31,623 bases of DNA from Chloromonas sp. AAM2 (Eukaryota > Chlorophyta > Chlorophyceae > Chlamydomonadales > Chlamydomonadaceae). The stretch is taken from positions 378 through 32,000 of the forward strand of contig QAXH01004527.1 in NCBI GenBank assembly GCA_004335635.1, in the 5' to 3' direction. A program made the position numbers and the translations under genes. Positions 10,013 through 21,900 of the stretch are shown in pieces; the first letter of the stretch is position 1, and each line of letters starts with the position of its first letter. Under the pieces are notes generated by a model that was not told the DNA's origin, ran no database searches, and saw only the letters and a program-made list of their open reading frames with translations.

Positions 10013-13000
10013 AGGCGCGAGCTGCGGCGCGCCGGCCTAGCCTGTGCCGATGATTGAACCTGTGCCTGCTGCCACTGGTGATCACGTGATGAGCCGTAGG
10101 GGCTCCGGCGGTGAGTGACGGGCTGCGGTCGCGGCGAGTACGTCCCGTCATGTGTGCTGCTATCTGACCCAACCTGCGTGCACGCGACCGAGTATGTGCA
10201 CCTCAAGAGCAGGACTTCCAAAGAAAAGGCCCAGGGAGGTCTATGTTGGCAGATTTCACCCAGGTGGCTAAGTGAAGGAAAAAGGCACAAGGGCTGCCAC
10301 AGCCCTTGTCTGACAGTTGCGGTTGTGCAACAGCCGCAGCTGCATGTGTAGCAGCCTGTCATGTGACATCTTGACAATGTGTCATGACCAGTGCACCCAT
10401 TGTACGTTGCCTCACCTGTTGCTTCTGGGACGTGTCTGAGTCGCTGTTGAACAGGCAGTGTGCGTTCTGCTGCTGCTTCTCCTTCTGAGCCGTGTAAAGC
10501 CTCTGCTGGGGCTTGGCCACGTAGCGTTGCTCGGGCGCACGCCAGTCCGAGTGGGGCCCATCCAGGAGCTCCGCCAGCGAGGAAACGACCGCGTCCTGCA
10601 CAACAGTTTGACAGGTGTCTTGAGTCGTTACAACAAACACATTCCAAGGGCGTTGGAAATCTCAAACTCAATATCCGCAAGATAGCAGCAAGGCCGCCAT
10701 GGTGTCTGCCGCAGTTCAGCGCGGAGCCCCCAGGACTAGCCGAATGTTAACCCATGAACTCAAGTAAAACAGAGTTGAAGAGGAGGTTATGATTAACACA
10801 TCCAAGTTGAGAGTTGGAAGTCAACATGAAAGGTGGAGAACCATGCAATTCACATGAGCAGTTGCTCCTGATGTCAGCACTTGTGTCTGTGGTAGGGCAG
10901 GTGGCTTGGTGGCATGCTTGACCCGACTAGAGCTGAGCTGCCTCACGCACCTGCCACGGCAGGTCCACAATGAAGTCCGCATGGCGGTGGTTGGGGTGGT
11001 GCATGACCAGCGCTTGGAGCGCCTCATGACGCAGCATGGCAACCGTCTCCTGCGACAACATGGCATGCATTCTTGTAAGACAACCAGGTCGATTGCAGCG
11101 GAACAAAGAACGAAGTGTTTTGAGTATCTCGGGCCCGCCCGAACAGCAGTTGACTTTGGCATGAGCCACCCTACAATGTGACAATATGGAAGGGTGACGG
11201 GCATGCAGTCATGAATGGGTATGGAGGAAGATGAAGAGTACAGTCTAAGCACGTGGACTGTTTAGTGAGGGAGGTCATGATGATGATGGCGCTAGAGTGA
11301 CGTAGGGCTGCAACAGAGACACCATACAGCACTCTGCGAAACCTCGGCCTCGCGCTGCGCATCATAGTGGTGATGCGTGCATGGTAGCCAACAGTCAGTG
11401 AACTATAAGGCTTGAGAACGTCTACCCCTCTGTTGGTGTCGTTGTTATGGTTGTTGTTGTTGTTGTTACGTTTGACAAGGCTGTCCGTCCTTCCCAGCTC
11501 TGCAAACCCCCTCACCCGCACAGGCACCAGGTCGTCGGCCTCTGACAGGACCACTAGCGTCCTCGGGGGCAGCTGGTCGGGCCACAGGCAAAGGCAGGAC
11601 CAGAAGAAGTTGCGGCACACACTGGCCGCGTGGTGGATGTCACGCGCTATGAACCACGTGATCAGGTCTGGCACCTTGTACACAAAGTTCTGGATAAGCT
11701 TGCCTGCAGCAGGGCAAAGGAAGAGGAAAACAACAGGGATTAGGTGGCCAAGGCAAAGCCAACAGTACTATCCAATGAAGACCAGCTTACCGTAAGCTTG
11801 CGATGCATGTTCGGTTGCATACATACATGGGCACACTCGGTGTTTGACGTTTTGATGTCTCGTCTTCTAGCACAAGCCCTGGCTTTGCCCGTCAATCCTG
11901 GGCAGGGCGTACCTCCTCTGGGCTGTGCACATGGCTGCTTCTGCCCCCTATGCCTGGCGCCTTCCCTGCCCACACCACCTGTTGCTGTTGCTGCCTTCAG
12001 CCGGGCAAGGACTGCTCAGCGACCCCTTACCACCACCGCTCGCACCTGTGAACATGTTGAACGTGACCGGGTCCACCAAACACAGCGAGTCAACCAGGTG
12101 CGGGTGCAGCTGCAGCAGGCGGCTGGCGTAGAAGGTGCCGTATGAGTGCCCCGACACGCACGTGCGGGCCCAGGACAGGCGTTGCTCTAGCAGTTCAGCC
12201 AGAGCCTCGACAACCTGATCGGCATCAATAACCTGCAGGACAGGCGTGTGTGCAGAACACAGCGGCCTGAAGGGTGGGACTGTTATGTCACATGTGCACC
12301 TGTCCCGTGTGCACTTGCCACGTGTCCACATCTCCAAGCAAGTGCTTCTGTACCGACGAAGCCATGCAGCAGTCATGCACCAAACCAGCTGCAAGCATGT
12401 GAAGTGCCGTTGCTTATCTTGTCAACCTGCTCGCTAGCCCTCCAGATGTGCACTTGAACATGCACACTGTGCACGGCACAGGACACAGTGTCTGACTCCC
12501 ACCTCAGTCCATCGCATGCTCAGGTGGGCACACTCCATGGCGGCCACAGGGTGCCCCAGACAGGCCATGCGCGCCACAAACAGCGCATACGGCAGCAGGC
12601 CAGCGCCCACCCCATGCTGAAAGAGAATGGGCATGCGACCCGGCTGTGCTGAAATGGATGGGTGCACGCCATAGGTGTAGTAGGTGAAGCCTGCCACCTT
12701 TCCCGAGCGGAACCCCATGGCGTGCATGACGCACCAGCAGAGCAGAAACGTGCACTCCATGATGAGGTAGAATGCAAGCGGCCTGCATGCACGTGCAAGC
12801 GACGACTGTGCAGGTGATGCCTTGCTTCTGGCACAGCATGCGGTTGACAGAGAGCAAAAGGGTTAGCGGCTCCATGAGATGACCAACAGCTCAGCCAGTC
12901 GCAATGCATAAGCGATCCTGGCCTCCGCTTGTGGTATTGCTGTGCTCGGGCTACGTGTCTCCTTCCTGCCCATGTTGCTGTGTGCTGCTGTGGTCACAAC

Positions 13001-14564
13001 AGGGTCTGTGCATAAGGGATCCAGGAACACAACTCAGGGACAAAAGAAACTCGAACCCAATCAATGAGCACATGGTGAACGCCATTGTTCATCTTCCCAA
13101 CCACTGAGCTGAGATGAACGATTAAGGGGTCATTAGAAAGCTATCGTTTGGGCGCTTTGCCGCAAGTAATACAAAGCAAAGGATCAGCGGCGGCGCAAGC
13201 AGCAATGGCCGCACCTGTAGTGGCACCTAATGGGCTGCCAGAGGTGTGCCATGAAGGTCAGCTGTGCATTGTGGCCCGGGGTGAAGCGAATGTCCCAGGC
13301 CTCCTCCAGCTCTGACACCAGCAGCTCAGGAGGGTGGCCACAGGCAGACTCGTACTCATCCCTGGAAGGGGCAAGATGCAAACGACCGCCAGATAAGAGG
13401 ACTTGCATACATTATCATGCGCTGCCTGTCCTGGTTTCCATACAACGTGGCTTTGTGTCCATGTGCTCAAGCACACTTTCCCTGTGTCCTGTCTGCTTGT
13501 CCTCGACACCTGCACCCACATGCCCAGCTGTAAACAGGTGTGATACCCGCACCACGTTTAGGGCTCTGTCTGAGCGAGCTTGGGCACTCAATATGTCCAA
13601 TATCCTGCTCCTGTTCGCGCCTGCCTGGGTAGGTGCGATTTGGACGTGCTGACTCAGCTTCTGTACAGCTTCTGGCACGTGTGACCCTTGCTGGACAGTC
13701 TGGACTTGCACGTGACTATTGCTGGACAAACACACACACCTGCTCATGTACCAGAAACCGTATGTAATCAGGTCACACACGTTTCCAGCCTTGATGTCCT
13801 CAATTGGCACATCACCAAACCACGTGGTCAGCATCTCCTTGATGCAGATCCATCTGCAAAGTGCAGGAGGAGGACAGATGATAACTGATGTGCTGTGATA
13901 CAGCCCACAACTGGCAAAAGGAAGAGGACAGATGATAACTGATGTGCTGTGATACAGCCCACAACTGGCAAAAGGAGGAGGACAGGTGACGAATGATGTG
14001 GGCAGCCTGCCGAACCTGGTCACCACGTGCCTTTGATGTGCACTTAGGACAAGCAAGACAGCTGGGCACATCAAATAGGCTTGACACGCAAGCGATTGCA
14101 TGTTTCAGAATTGGATACATTCATTGTGGCCTGTGCTGCACTCACTTGCTGGTTATGTGCTGGCCATTTGCAGACTGAACAAAGCGGTCAAACGCTTGGC
14201 GGGGATCAAAGGATGGATGCTTGGGCCGGTGAAGCTCAGGCTGCCTGCTCAGACGGTGGTACTTGGAAAGCCAGAGCCTTGCGAAGTGCACCTCAGCTGC
14301 TGCTGCCACTAACAGAAGTGCTAGACAGGTTTGGGGTGACTGCTGCTTTACAACATGAACTAGGGTGAGCACTAGCAAGGTGCACAAGGCACAGAAAGCC
14401 AGTGTCACTGCTGCAGCTCTCAAGTACATGCTGGTGAGCAGCCTCCTGTTAACAGCCGCACTTTCCGGGCAGCTGCCCTGCGGCCATGCTGAGACATTGC
14501 TGTAGTGAGCCAATTGCTTATGTGGAGCAGCACCGCGGCCCAAGGTCGCTCCATCCGCCCCCAT
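9904..14564 (-). CDS. Membrane-anchored alpha/beta hydrolase, 9 exons, 627 aa
   Basis: Likely serine ester hydrolase; the substrate is unknown. Exons in order: 14146-14564, 13740-13853, 13215-13361, 12503-12782, 12046-12232, 11516-11703, 10951-11049, 10416-10595, 9904-10173. Phases match at every join and the sum is 628 codons with the stop. Residues about 45-90 hold two hydrophobic segments (AVTLAFCALCTLLVLTLVHV, then TCLALLLVAAAAEV); a third hydrophobic stretch follows HYRPLAFYLIMECTFLL. Next come an oxyanion-type strand (MPILFQHGVGAG), the nucleophile elbow GHSYG with Ser350, the acid region LSEADDLVP (Asp439 or Asp440), and His468 in HRHADFIVD, giving a full triad. The last 150 residues are Gln/Ser/Arg-rich and of no known fold. 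The first ATG was chosen because the frame runs straight into the hydrophobic segments; a start at MYLRAAAV is possible. Intron 1 carries a repeat at its 3' splice site. Family call is sure, function is not. Confidence 0.86.
13867..13990 (-). repeat. 54-bp tandem repeat (2.2 copies) next to the 3' splice site of hydrolase intron 1
   Basis: The unit contains GATGTGCTGTGATACAGCCC and ends, on the minus strand, in a pyrimidine tract plus TTTTGCCAG that mimics an acceptor. The acceptor used in the model is TTTGCAG before 13853. Using the AG before 13910 would add 19 residues in frame (CGLYHSTSV...CPPPALC), and the next copy another 18. No stop codons occur in that frame. Confidence 0.85.
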
Positions 14565-15917
14565 ACTGAATATTCAGGTCCGTGAATGAGTCTGCGAAGC
14601 GCATAAGGAAAGCGTCTTGTAATTTGTCATGCTCAACAGTCGTGCGACAGCCAGCAAAGTACTTACATGCTTGCAATGTGCACGTCGTCTCCAGCAATGC
14701 ACCGCTGAACAGTTGGCAAGAATGTTCTTGGGCCGCGCGAGCAGCTGTTGGCCACCAAAGCCTTGCACTTTGGAAGCCTTTCCTATTCGTCTTTTGTTAT
14801 TTAACACCCACGAAATGTGAGCTATAATACCTGCGCAAGCAGGCAATGATGGTCAACCCGCCAATGAGCGCGGCTCAATGAGTCATCCAAGGCTGCTGGT
14901 TCGTTTATGGCTCAACGTTATATTTGCACTTTTTCTATTCCTATTCCTATTCGTGCTGCAGCACTGCACAAGTCTTCTTTAAGACCAGTTAGCATAACGG
15001 CGGATAGCGGAACCCATCGTCAGCGAGACCCAGCTCGTGGTGTCCAATCCAACTACCAGACATGAGGTACCAGGCATGGCCAGGTCGAGTCACATGCTGA
15101 CACTTCTGGTATGCATAACGAAGTTAACCAGGCATTGCAAGTGTCAACCAAAAAAGGCAGTCTATTTCATGGCCACCTGGAGCCAACCTGCTGTAGTCTG
15201 GATACGCAAACAATAGCAGAACAATAACCGCTCTCAATAGATGGGCAAGAGATTTTCATAATCAATACATGGAGCCGTCAGATATACATGTGTAGCCAAG
15301 GAGTTGATAGGAGGACAGCGGCCAGCCAGGTGCCTACAAGCGCCATGCATATCATTTTGTCACCAGCTGATTGAGCCAATAGCGTTCCGGGTCATCATCT
15401 GCGCCTGCTTTCCACCGTCTGTGGTAAGGGGTGTGGACGCCCTTCACAAACACAGGGTTTTGTGGCCTCTGGACCCAGCAAGTTCCATAGAAAATATATG
15501 TACTGATTGCTGTCATCGAAGGCTATTCTGCCGTTTCACTGGGTTGTAGCGGTTGTGCAACCAAGAAACAGATAGAAAAGGGTGCCCAAGACGCACTATA
15601 ATGCTGCATGGCATGTTTCAACGCACTGCAGATCTCTTGCCATGGTACGTTCAGAAGTGGCAATTACTAGTTCGATGCTGTGCTCGCAGTCCCACTCGCA
15701 CACTAACAGAAAAAAAAGCTGTTCTAGACCGACTCTACATACCGAAAAGAATCCAGAATAAGAGGGCAAGCAGTATATGAACGGTGAAGACATGAAGCAA
15801 GGGCTTCAATGGCAAAGAAATGCAGAACAAGCCACCAGGCCATGTAGCCACGACTGCGAAGGGGATGATCACGTGGTGTGTGAACGGTCAAATTGGATTA
15901 CTCTATAGCTGGATCAA
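14565..15917. other. Intergenic: upstream of the hydrolase and downstream of the channel gene
   Basis: No domain or exon chain was seen on either strand. It should contain the hydrolase 5' UTR and promoter and the channel 3' UTR. An AT-rich TATTATAG motif lies on the minus strand near 14822-14829, about 260 nt before the hydrolase ATG; this is weak as a TATA box. A short TTCCTA run occurs near 14934-14952. Confidence 0.45.
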
Positions 15918-18900
15918 TCACAAAAGGCTTGGCTTAGTGGCATCAAAGCTGCCTTGAGTGTTGAGTGAAGGCGCCTTGTGTATGCCTTCAGCCGCCAGTT
16001 GCGCCGCCAGTCTGGATGGCAACTGAATCAACGCCTCTTTCTGTTGCAGCTGCAACTGCTGTAATAGCATCACCTCATGCTGCAGCTCCTGACACACACC
16101 CTGCAAACAGTACATGACTCATTTGTCAGGAGTGTGACCTTGTGTACTGGACAATGGCCAGGCCCGGCACCTATCTAACACAAGCTGGAGCACTTGGTCA
16201 CACACAGCACCACTGAATATAGGCAGCGGACTATACTATAAATACATAAACAAAATGTGAACAAGCCTGAGCATTCAGTCAGAACACACATACACACATT
16301 TGGTGTAGCAGGCTCACCCTCAGAGCTGCCACATCTTGCCCACTGTCACTAGCATGTGCCTGCTGCGGCTGTGCTGGCGATGCCAGGGGCAAGCCGGCAG
16401 ACAAAGGCGGCCCTGTGGTAGCGTAGGCCGGTGGTTGGCCGGCTGAGCGCGGTTGCTGCTCCGAGTGAGCTGCCGCTGTACCGTTCGTTTGGGTGACTGT
16501 GGGCGTGCCTGCTCTCCCTGCGGCCGCTAGAGCTGCCGTGATCTGCTGCTTGCGCGCCCTGTTCAAGCGCTCAAGACCCTTGGACAACTGCAGGCAAGGC
16601 ACCAGAACAGGATATGCACGGAGGCGTGGACAGTCCAGTGATTAAGAAGAAAGCCCACAGAAAACACTTCATACGGCAGCATTACCATCACCATCATCGC
16701 CCCAGCCACCCAGTCACTCACCGTTAGACATGGTTACATTAGCAGTGCTGCGTTGAGTTTAGTCTGCCTGTGTGCCGGGTTGCCAGCTCATAGCAGATCT
16801 TCTGTTGCTGCTGCTCGCCTGTACTACCTGCTGCCTGAGTTCAGTGCTGCCTGTTTGCTAGATTCATACTATGTAGCCTGTCACCTGCTCTGCTCACCTG
16901 TGGGTACATGTCACACAGCTCCACTGCATCATCGACTGGAAGCCTGAGCATGTCACACGCGGTCTCACACCTCACGTTCAGCAAGCGCTTGGCCTTGGGT
17001 TCACCCTGCAGACAGCAGCTGTACGTTCTCAGGAAGCGCCAAAGAATGTCAGGCTAGCTTACAAATCCAGCACGAAAGTGGGTCAACACCCAGCAAGGTG
17101 CACATGGTGATGAAAAGGGCACTGAGATGGAAGGCAGGTCAAGATGATTTGCAGGCTACCTCGCACGTCCGTACAGCCACGGCAAGAAACTGGGTCGGCA
17201 GCACACCGGGTGCACGTGGTGCTGGGAAGGGCATGGAGGTGGAAAGCGTGTCAACGTTCATGGTGTCAGGTGCTGTTGTGTGCCTCAGTGTGTGCATTCC
17301 CTGTGCACCTGTAAGTGCCTGAGGACGCCTGCTTCGCCGAAGATTGAGCCCTCGGGGATCTTGAGTAGCTTGAGCTGCATGTCGTCGTCCACCACATGCA
17401 CCTCGCCGCGCACTAGGATGTACACGTCAGCAGTGTGCTCGCCTTTGGCAACGACACAGCAATCATGCAACAAGTAAAGCATCGATTCACCAGTGTCGGG
17501 CCTCACACGCACTTGCGTACGCCATGTGCCTTTGGTAACGCAGTGTCCATGCATCAGCTCTCTACTCTACGCACGCCAGGCCAAATTGGCTGCTGGCAGG
17601 CTCCGGTCTTGACCTATACACCTGTCCTATCTCGTCACTACCATAAGTGGTAAGCAACGCACCTCGGTGGTACACAAAGGTGTCGGCTGACGTGTGGTAC
17701 GGGTGCAGTCGAATGGTGAAGTCCGCCATGAACGCCGGGTCGTTGTCACAGATGTGCTGAAGCATGGGGATGCTCTGGACACGCGCACGGCACAAACAGC
17801 AGGGCATGGTTTGGATAAGGGAGTTTTAGGCAAACAAGGTGACGTGTACGCTGAAAGCGGGAAAGCCACGCATGATGCGCCACAGAGAGCAGCTAGAGCT
17901 TGCAGCAGGACACTCTTCAGCCTTATGGCTGCACTGTGAAGACTGTGGCATCCAGGAAACAAGCCAGTCCATGCACACGATAGCGGGCTGCAATGCATGT
18001 TGTGAAAGTGAGCAGCTTATGTGATGAATAAAGGCGAGCAGCATATGCTGCCAAAGAGGCAGCGGTTTTGCATCTGCATCTTGGTCGCTTGCATGCTTGG
18101 CCCCAGCATCTTCCTAGCATGCCTGCACCTGGTTGCCCGCGCACACCTTAATGCACGTGTCGTACATGTGCTGGAGAATGATTGAGCGCAGGTCAAAGGG
18201 CATGCGCGCGAGCACGGCTGCCCGGTCATACTGACGCACGCTCTTCACATTCGTCTTGAAGAAGTCGAGCACCCTGCACAGTGTGATGCACAGTACCAAC
18301 TACTTGCAAGCAGTGTGGTAACAGCTGCTAGCACAGATAGCACGTGTTTGATCGCCAGTCATGCTGATTGTGCAATAATCTAGTCACCTGGGCGAGAACT
18401 TCAGCATGTCCCTTCCAGCTCTTCAGCGTACATATCAAGGTATACTTACTGAAGAAGAAGCCATTGGTGTTGCTTAATCTGAGCTGCTGAGCCACATAGA
18501 CTTAGCTGGTGAAAATTCAGCACCTCCCTTGTAGTTCTTGAGCATAAATCTCGAGGTTAGGGTGGTCTGCAGACTTGTGCAGAGGCACTTGATGGTAATG
18601 CCTGACCTCAAACGACCCTGAACAGGCTTACTTTCTGCTGATATTCTTGGGTAGTTCATGGTCCTTGAGGAATTCCGTGAGGCTCTCTATTTGCTCGGCC
18701 CGTGCTGCCCGGTCCGCATCCAGACGCCCCACGATGCTGGCGATGCGCCCAAAGCAAAAGGAAAGGAAGAAACCACCGATGACCATGGTAGCCATGGCCC
18801 AGATCTGCATTCACATGCTGGCATGTCACGTGTCTTGCAAAGCGGCAAAGGGAACCACAGCTCCAAGACCCAAACCCACGTCAACAGCACAAACAACACA

Positions 18901-21900
18901 TTCCCGCTGCCAGCTGGGGCATGCACAGCAACCCACATGCTGCTCAGGACAACAGGAAGAGAAAACACTGCTGGGGCATGCATTTAGGTTGACCCCATCC
19001 ACCTTTTCTGCTATGGTTGTTGCGTAGATGTCGCCATATCCCACAGTGGTCATGGTGGTGTAGGCCCAGTACATGGCGCTGATGTACCTGTGCATGCAAG
19101 TCATTGCGGGGGTCAACTGCCAGCTCCATGCAGCGCAGACGAAGTATGCTCTATGCATTACACGCCAAGCTAATGACGAGGCTTGCTCTAGGTGGGCTCG
19201 TTTCCTCGCTGCCAGCTTCACGAGCTGGCGTCAATTTGCAATTCCCATGCAGTGCAGCGCACGTCACGCAAACTCCATTCCGTGCTGCTAGCTTCGGGTG
19301 TGGATGTCATCAACAAACAAAGCATCACGCTAGCTGCAGAGGATGTCGCTGAGTTGCATCTCCATTGCGTCTGTCAGTAGCTGCTCTTGTTCAGCCCACC
19401 TGTATGCAAAACCCAGCTCAGCCCTGCACCGCAGCTGCATGCCCTTGCACTGGGTGCACGTGAAGATGAAGTACAGCTCCTGGCAGGAGTACCAGTCGCC
19501 GGACTCCTGGTCGACTGCCATCATGTTGGAGTCCACAGCCGTGGTGTTGGGGTTGAACCCAGGCATAAGGGTGGGCATCTGCAGGTGCAGGGCAAGAAAA
19601 CAGGTGTTGAGCTGGAATAGTTGGTCTTTAAGAATGGGCCACTGGCGATTTGAGTCCCACACTACGTAAAGTTGAGTCAGGCACCGGCCTGGCAGTAGCT
19701 TGAACTGGGTCCTTTAGTAGGCCGGGGCTTTGGAGTTGGGTCAAGCGCTGGCAAGCTGAATTCCCATGTTTTGCACTCGGCCAGAGCCAACATGCATCAA
19801 CTTTTATTGCCTGCCAGCTAATCACCTCTATGATGTTGTATCCTCCTGCCTTGTCCAGCACCCATGTGGTGAGCTCCTCCGCATCCACCAGCTGGCGCTC
19901 TACAGGCGTCTGCCAGTTCGGGTGAGAGAACCTGGAACGCAGGACAACGTGATCACTCAACATGGGACAGCCTGCAGTATGGTCTGACGCGTGTGGTATG
20001 GTCAGCTAACTGGGCCCCGCCACTAGATGAAGTGATCCATGCCATGCTGGCAAACCGGCATGTTCCAGCTGCAACCTCCTGCCAGTTGGGGTGCAAGAAT
20101 CCGAAGTGCGGGCCAAGAAGTCTACTCAACACAAGACAGCTTGGGGTGCACATCACAAGAAGTATAGTCTGGCATGGATGGTCTGCTTTCAGTCGGACCG
20201 AGCAGCTTTGTGCCTGACATTCAATTGGGCATTCAATGACATACCACGCTACATAAGCTCGTGTGTCCTGTACACATTATTGAGTGGCACGTCCAGTCCA
20301 TAACCATTGTCAACCCCATGATGAGCTAGACTGTACCATCAGCATGCTAGACTAGGTCGCCTTCCGCAGCAATTCCAGAACCAGGCCAGAACTTTTAGGT
20401 TTGTAGAGCGTGCGAATGCAGTGTCAGTGACTTTTGATTCGTGATCAGAATTTGGCTTTGAAGCTGATCTGCGGCACCACATGCTCAAGTCTTTTGTAGA
20501 AATGACGAACATGCCCATGTGTTGCATGCAGAATTATGAAGGTAGGACGTGTGCAGAACGCCCATGCTCACTCACATGTAGAAGAAGCAGCCACACATGT
20601 GCCCCAGGAACATGAGCACCACCATGAGCTCCAGGATGGAAAACACCCACCGAACCATAAGGAACTCATCCTGCGTGGACGGCAGGGCAGTGGAATGTAA
20701 GAGTATGATTCACTACTTGGCGTGAGTGCGTCTAGGCCTAGCCATCATGTGCATCAGTGCATCATGGAAAACACTTTATTCTCTCAAGTGTAAGACAAAT
20801 CAGAACAAGTAGGGGTGGGAATGCAAAAGCAAAAAAGCAAAAGCATCTTACACTGGTTGTCGAATGTCATTGAACCTGAATAGGGGATTGTTGCTCCACT
20901 GCGGTAGGTTCCCAGGCGCTCTGCCACAGGCCACTGGCTCTGACATACCATTCAACTGTGCTCAATGGAGCCTAGGCCACAAAACTCTGCACGTGACCTT
21001 CTGTCAGCCAGCTACACCCCGGTCCGGTCTGACTTCTCATGCAAGTCTCAGCCTAGCATGAATGTGGCTCATCCTTCCCTGCCCTGGCCCTTACTATGAG
21101 CTTGCCGATCACAGTGTTGACAGACAGGACGTTGAAGTTCTTGAAGATCCAGATGATGCGGAATACGCGCATTGTGCGCAGCAGGACAATGACAGAGACG
21201 GCTGTGGAGGACGAAATGTTTGGGGGGCAGTTGTCCTGGAATGAGCAGCCCCATGTGCCCTGCATGAGAAGCATGACAGCATGGTTCAGGCGCAATCTGT
21301 GCATGGGAAAATGAGGGCGCATGGGTTATGGAATGCAAATGGTCAGGACAGGGGCATGCCTGCTAAGCAAACAACCATGACTCCAATCCCTTCATCCAAA
21401 ACACGTGCACATGCACACCCGTGAACCCGGATACGAAACCATTGACATCAGTCAGATCACTCGTATCAGACAATACTTGCCTGCATCCCCTTGATGACAT
21501 AGTCCGAGGGGAAGGTGGCTAGCAGGTCCACCCAGAACCAAGACTTGAGGTAGCGCTTGGCGATTAGCTTATGGTCTGTCACCATCTCATTTCTGGAACG
21601 GCTCTGCATGCAAGAGCCGTGATCACCCAGCTGCTTGCAGACACCAGGGCAGATTTTCTGACAGAACTCAATGGACCAGTGTCTGGCTGATGGACATGGA
21701 GTGTCTGTACCCAGGAAGTGCAAAGCTGTGATCATACTGGGTTGACAGGAGCACAAACAGATGAAGTCAATGATTTCCAGATCACCAAGTGCAACAGTTG
21801 ACATGGACACTTTGCTTGTTAACACACACACACAGACACACACACACACACACACACACACGCGCGCGTGCGCACGCACACCTACCTCATATGCAGTGAA

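Noticed and set aside
12503..12909. Alternative 5' ends for hydrolase exon 4 (for example starting near 12872 or 12910).
   Set aside because: Only the acceptor before 12782 matches the phase left by exon 3 and gives HYRPLAFYL; the alternatives meet stops or the wrong phase.
21586..21600. Acceptor at CCAG before AAATGAG for channel exon 4.
   Set aside because: With the phase-0 donor of exon 3 it would create AAA TGA, a stop. The next AG (before ATGGTGACAG) keeps frame and gives FFTAYEMVTDHKLIA.
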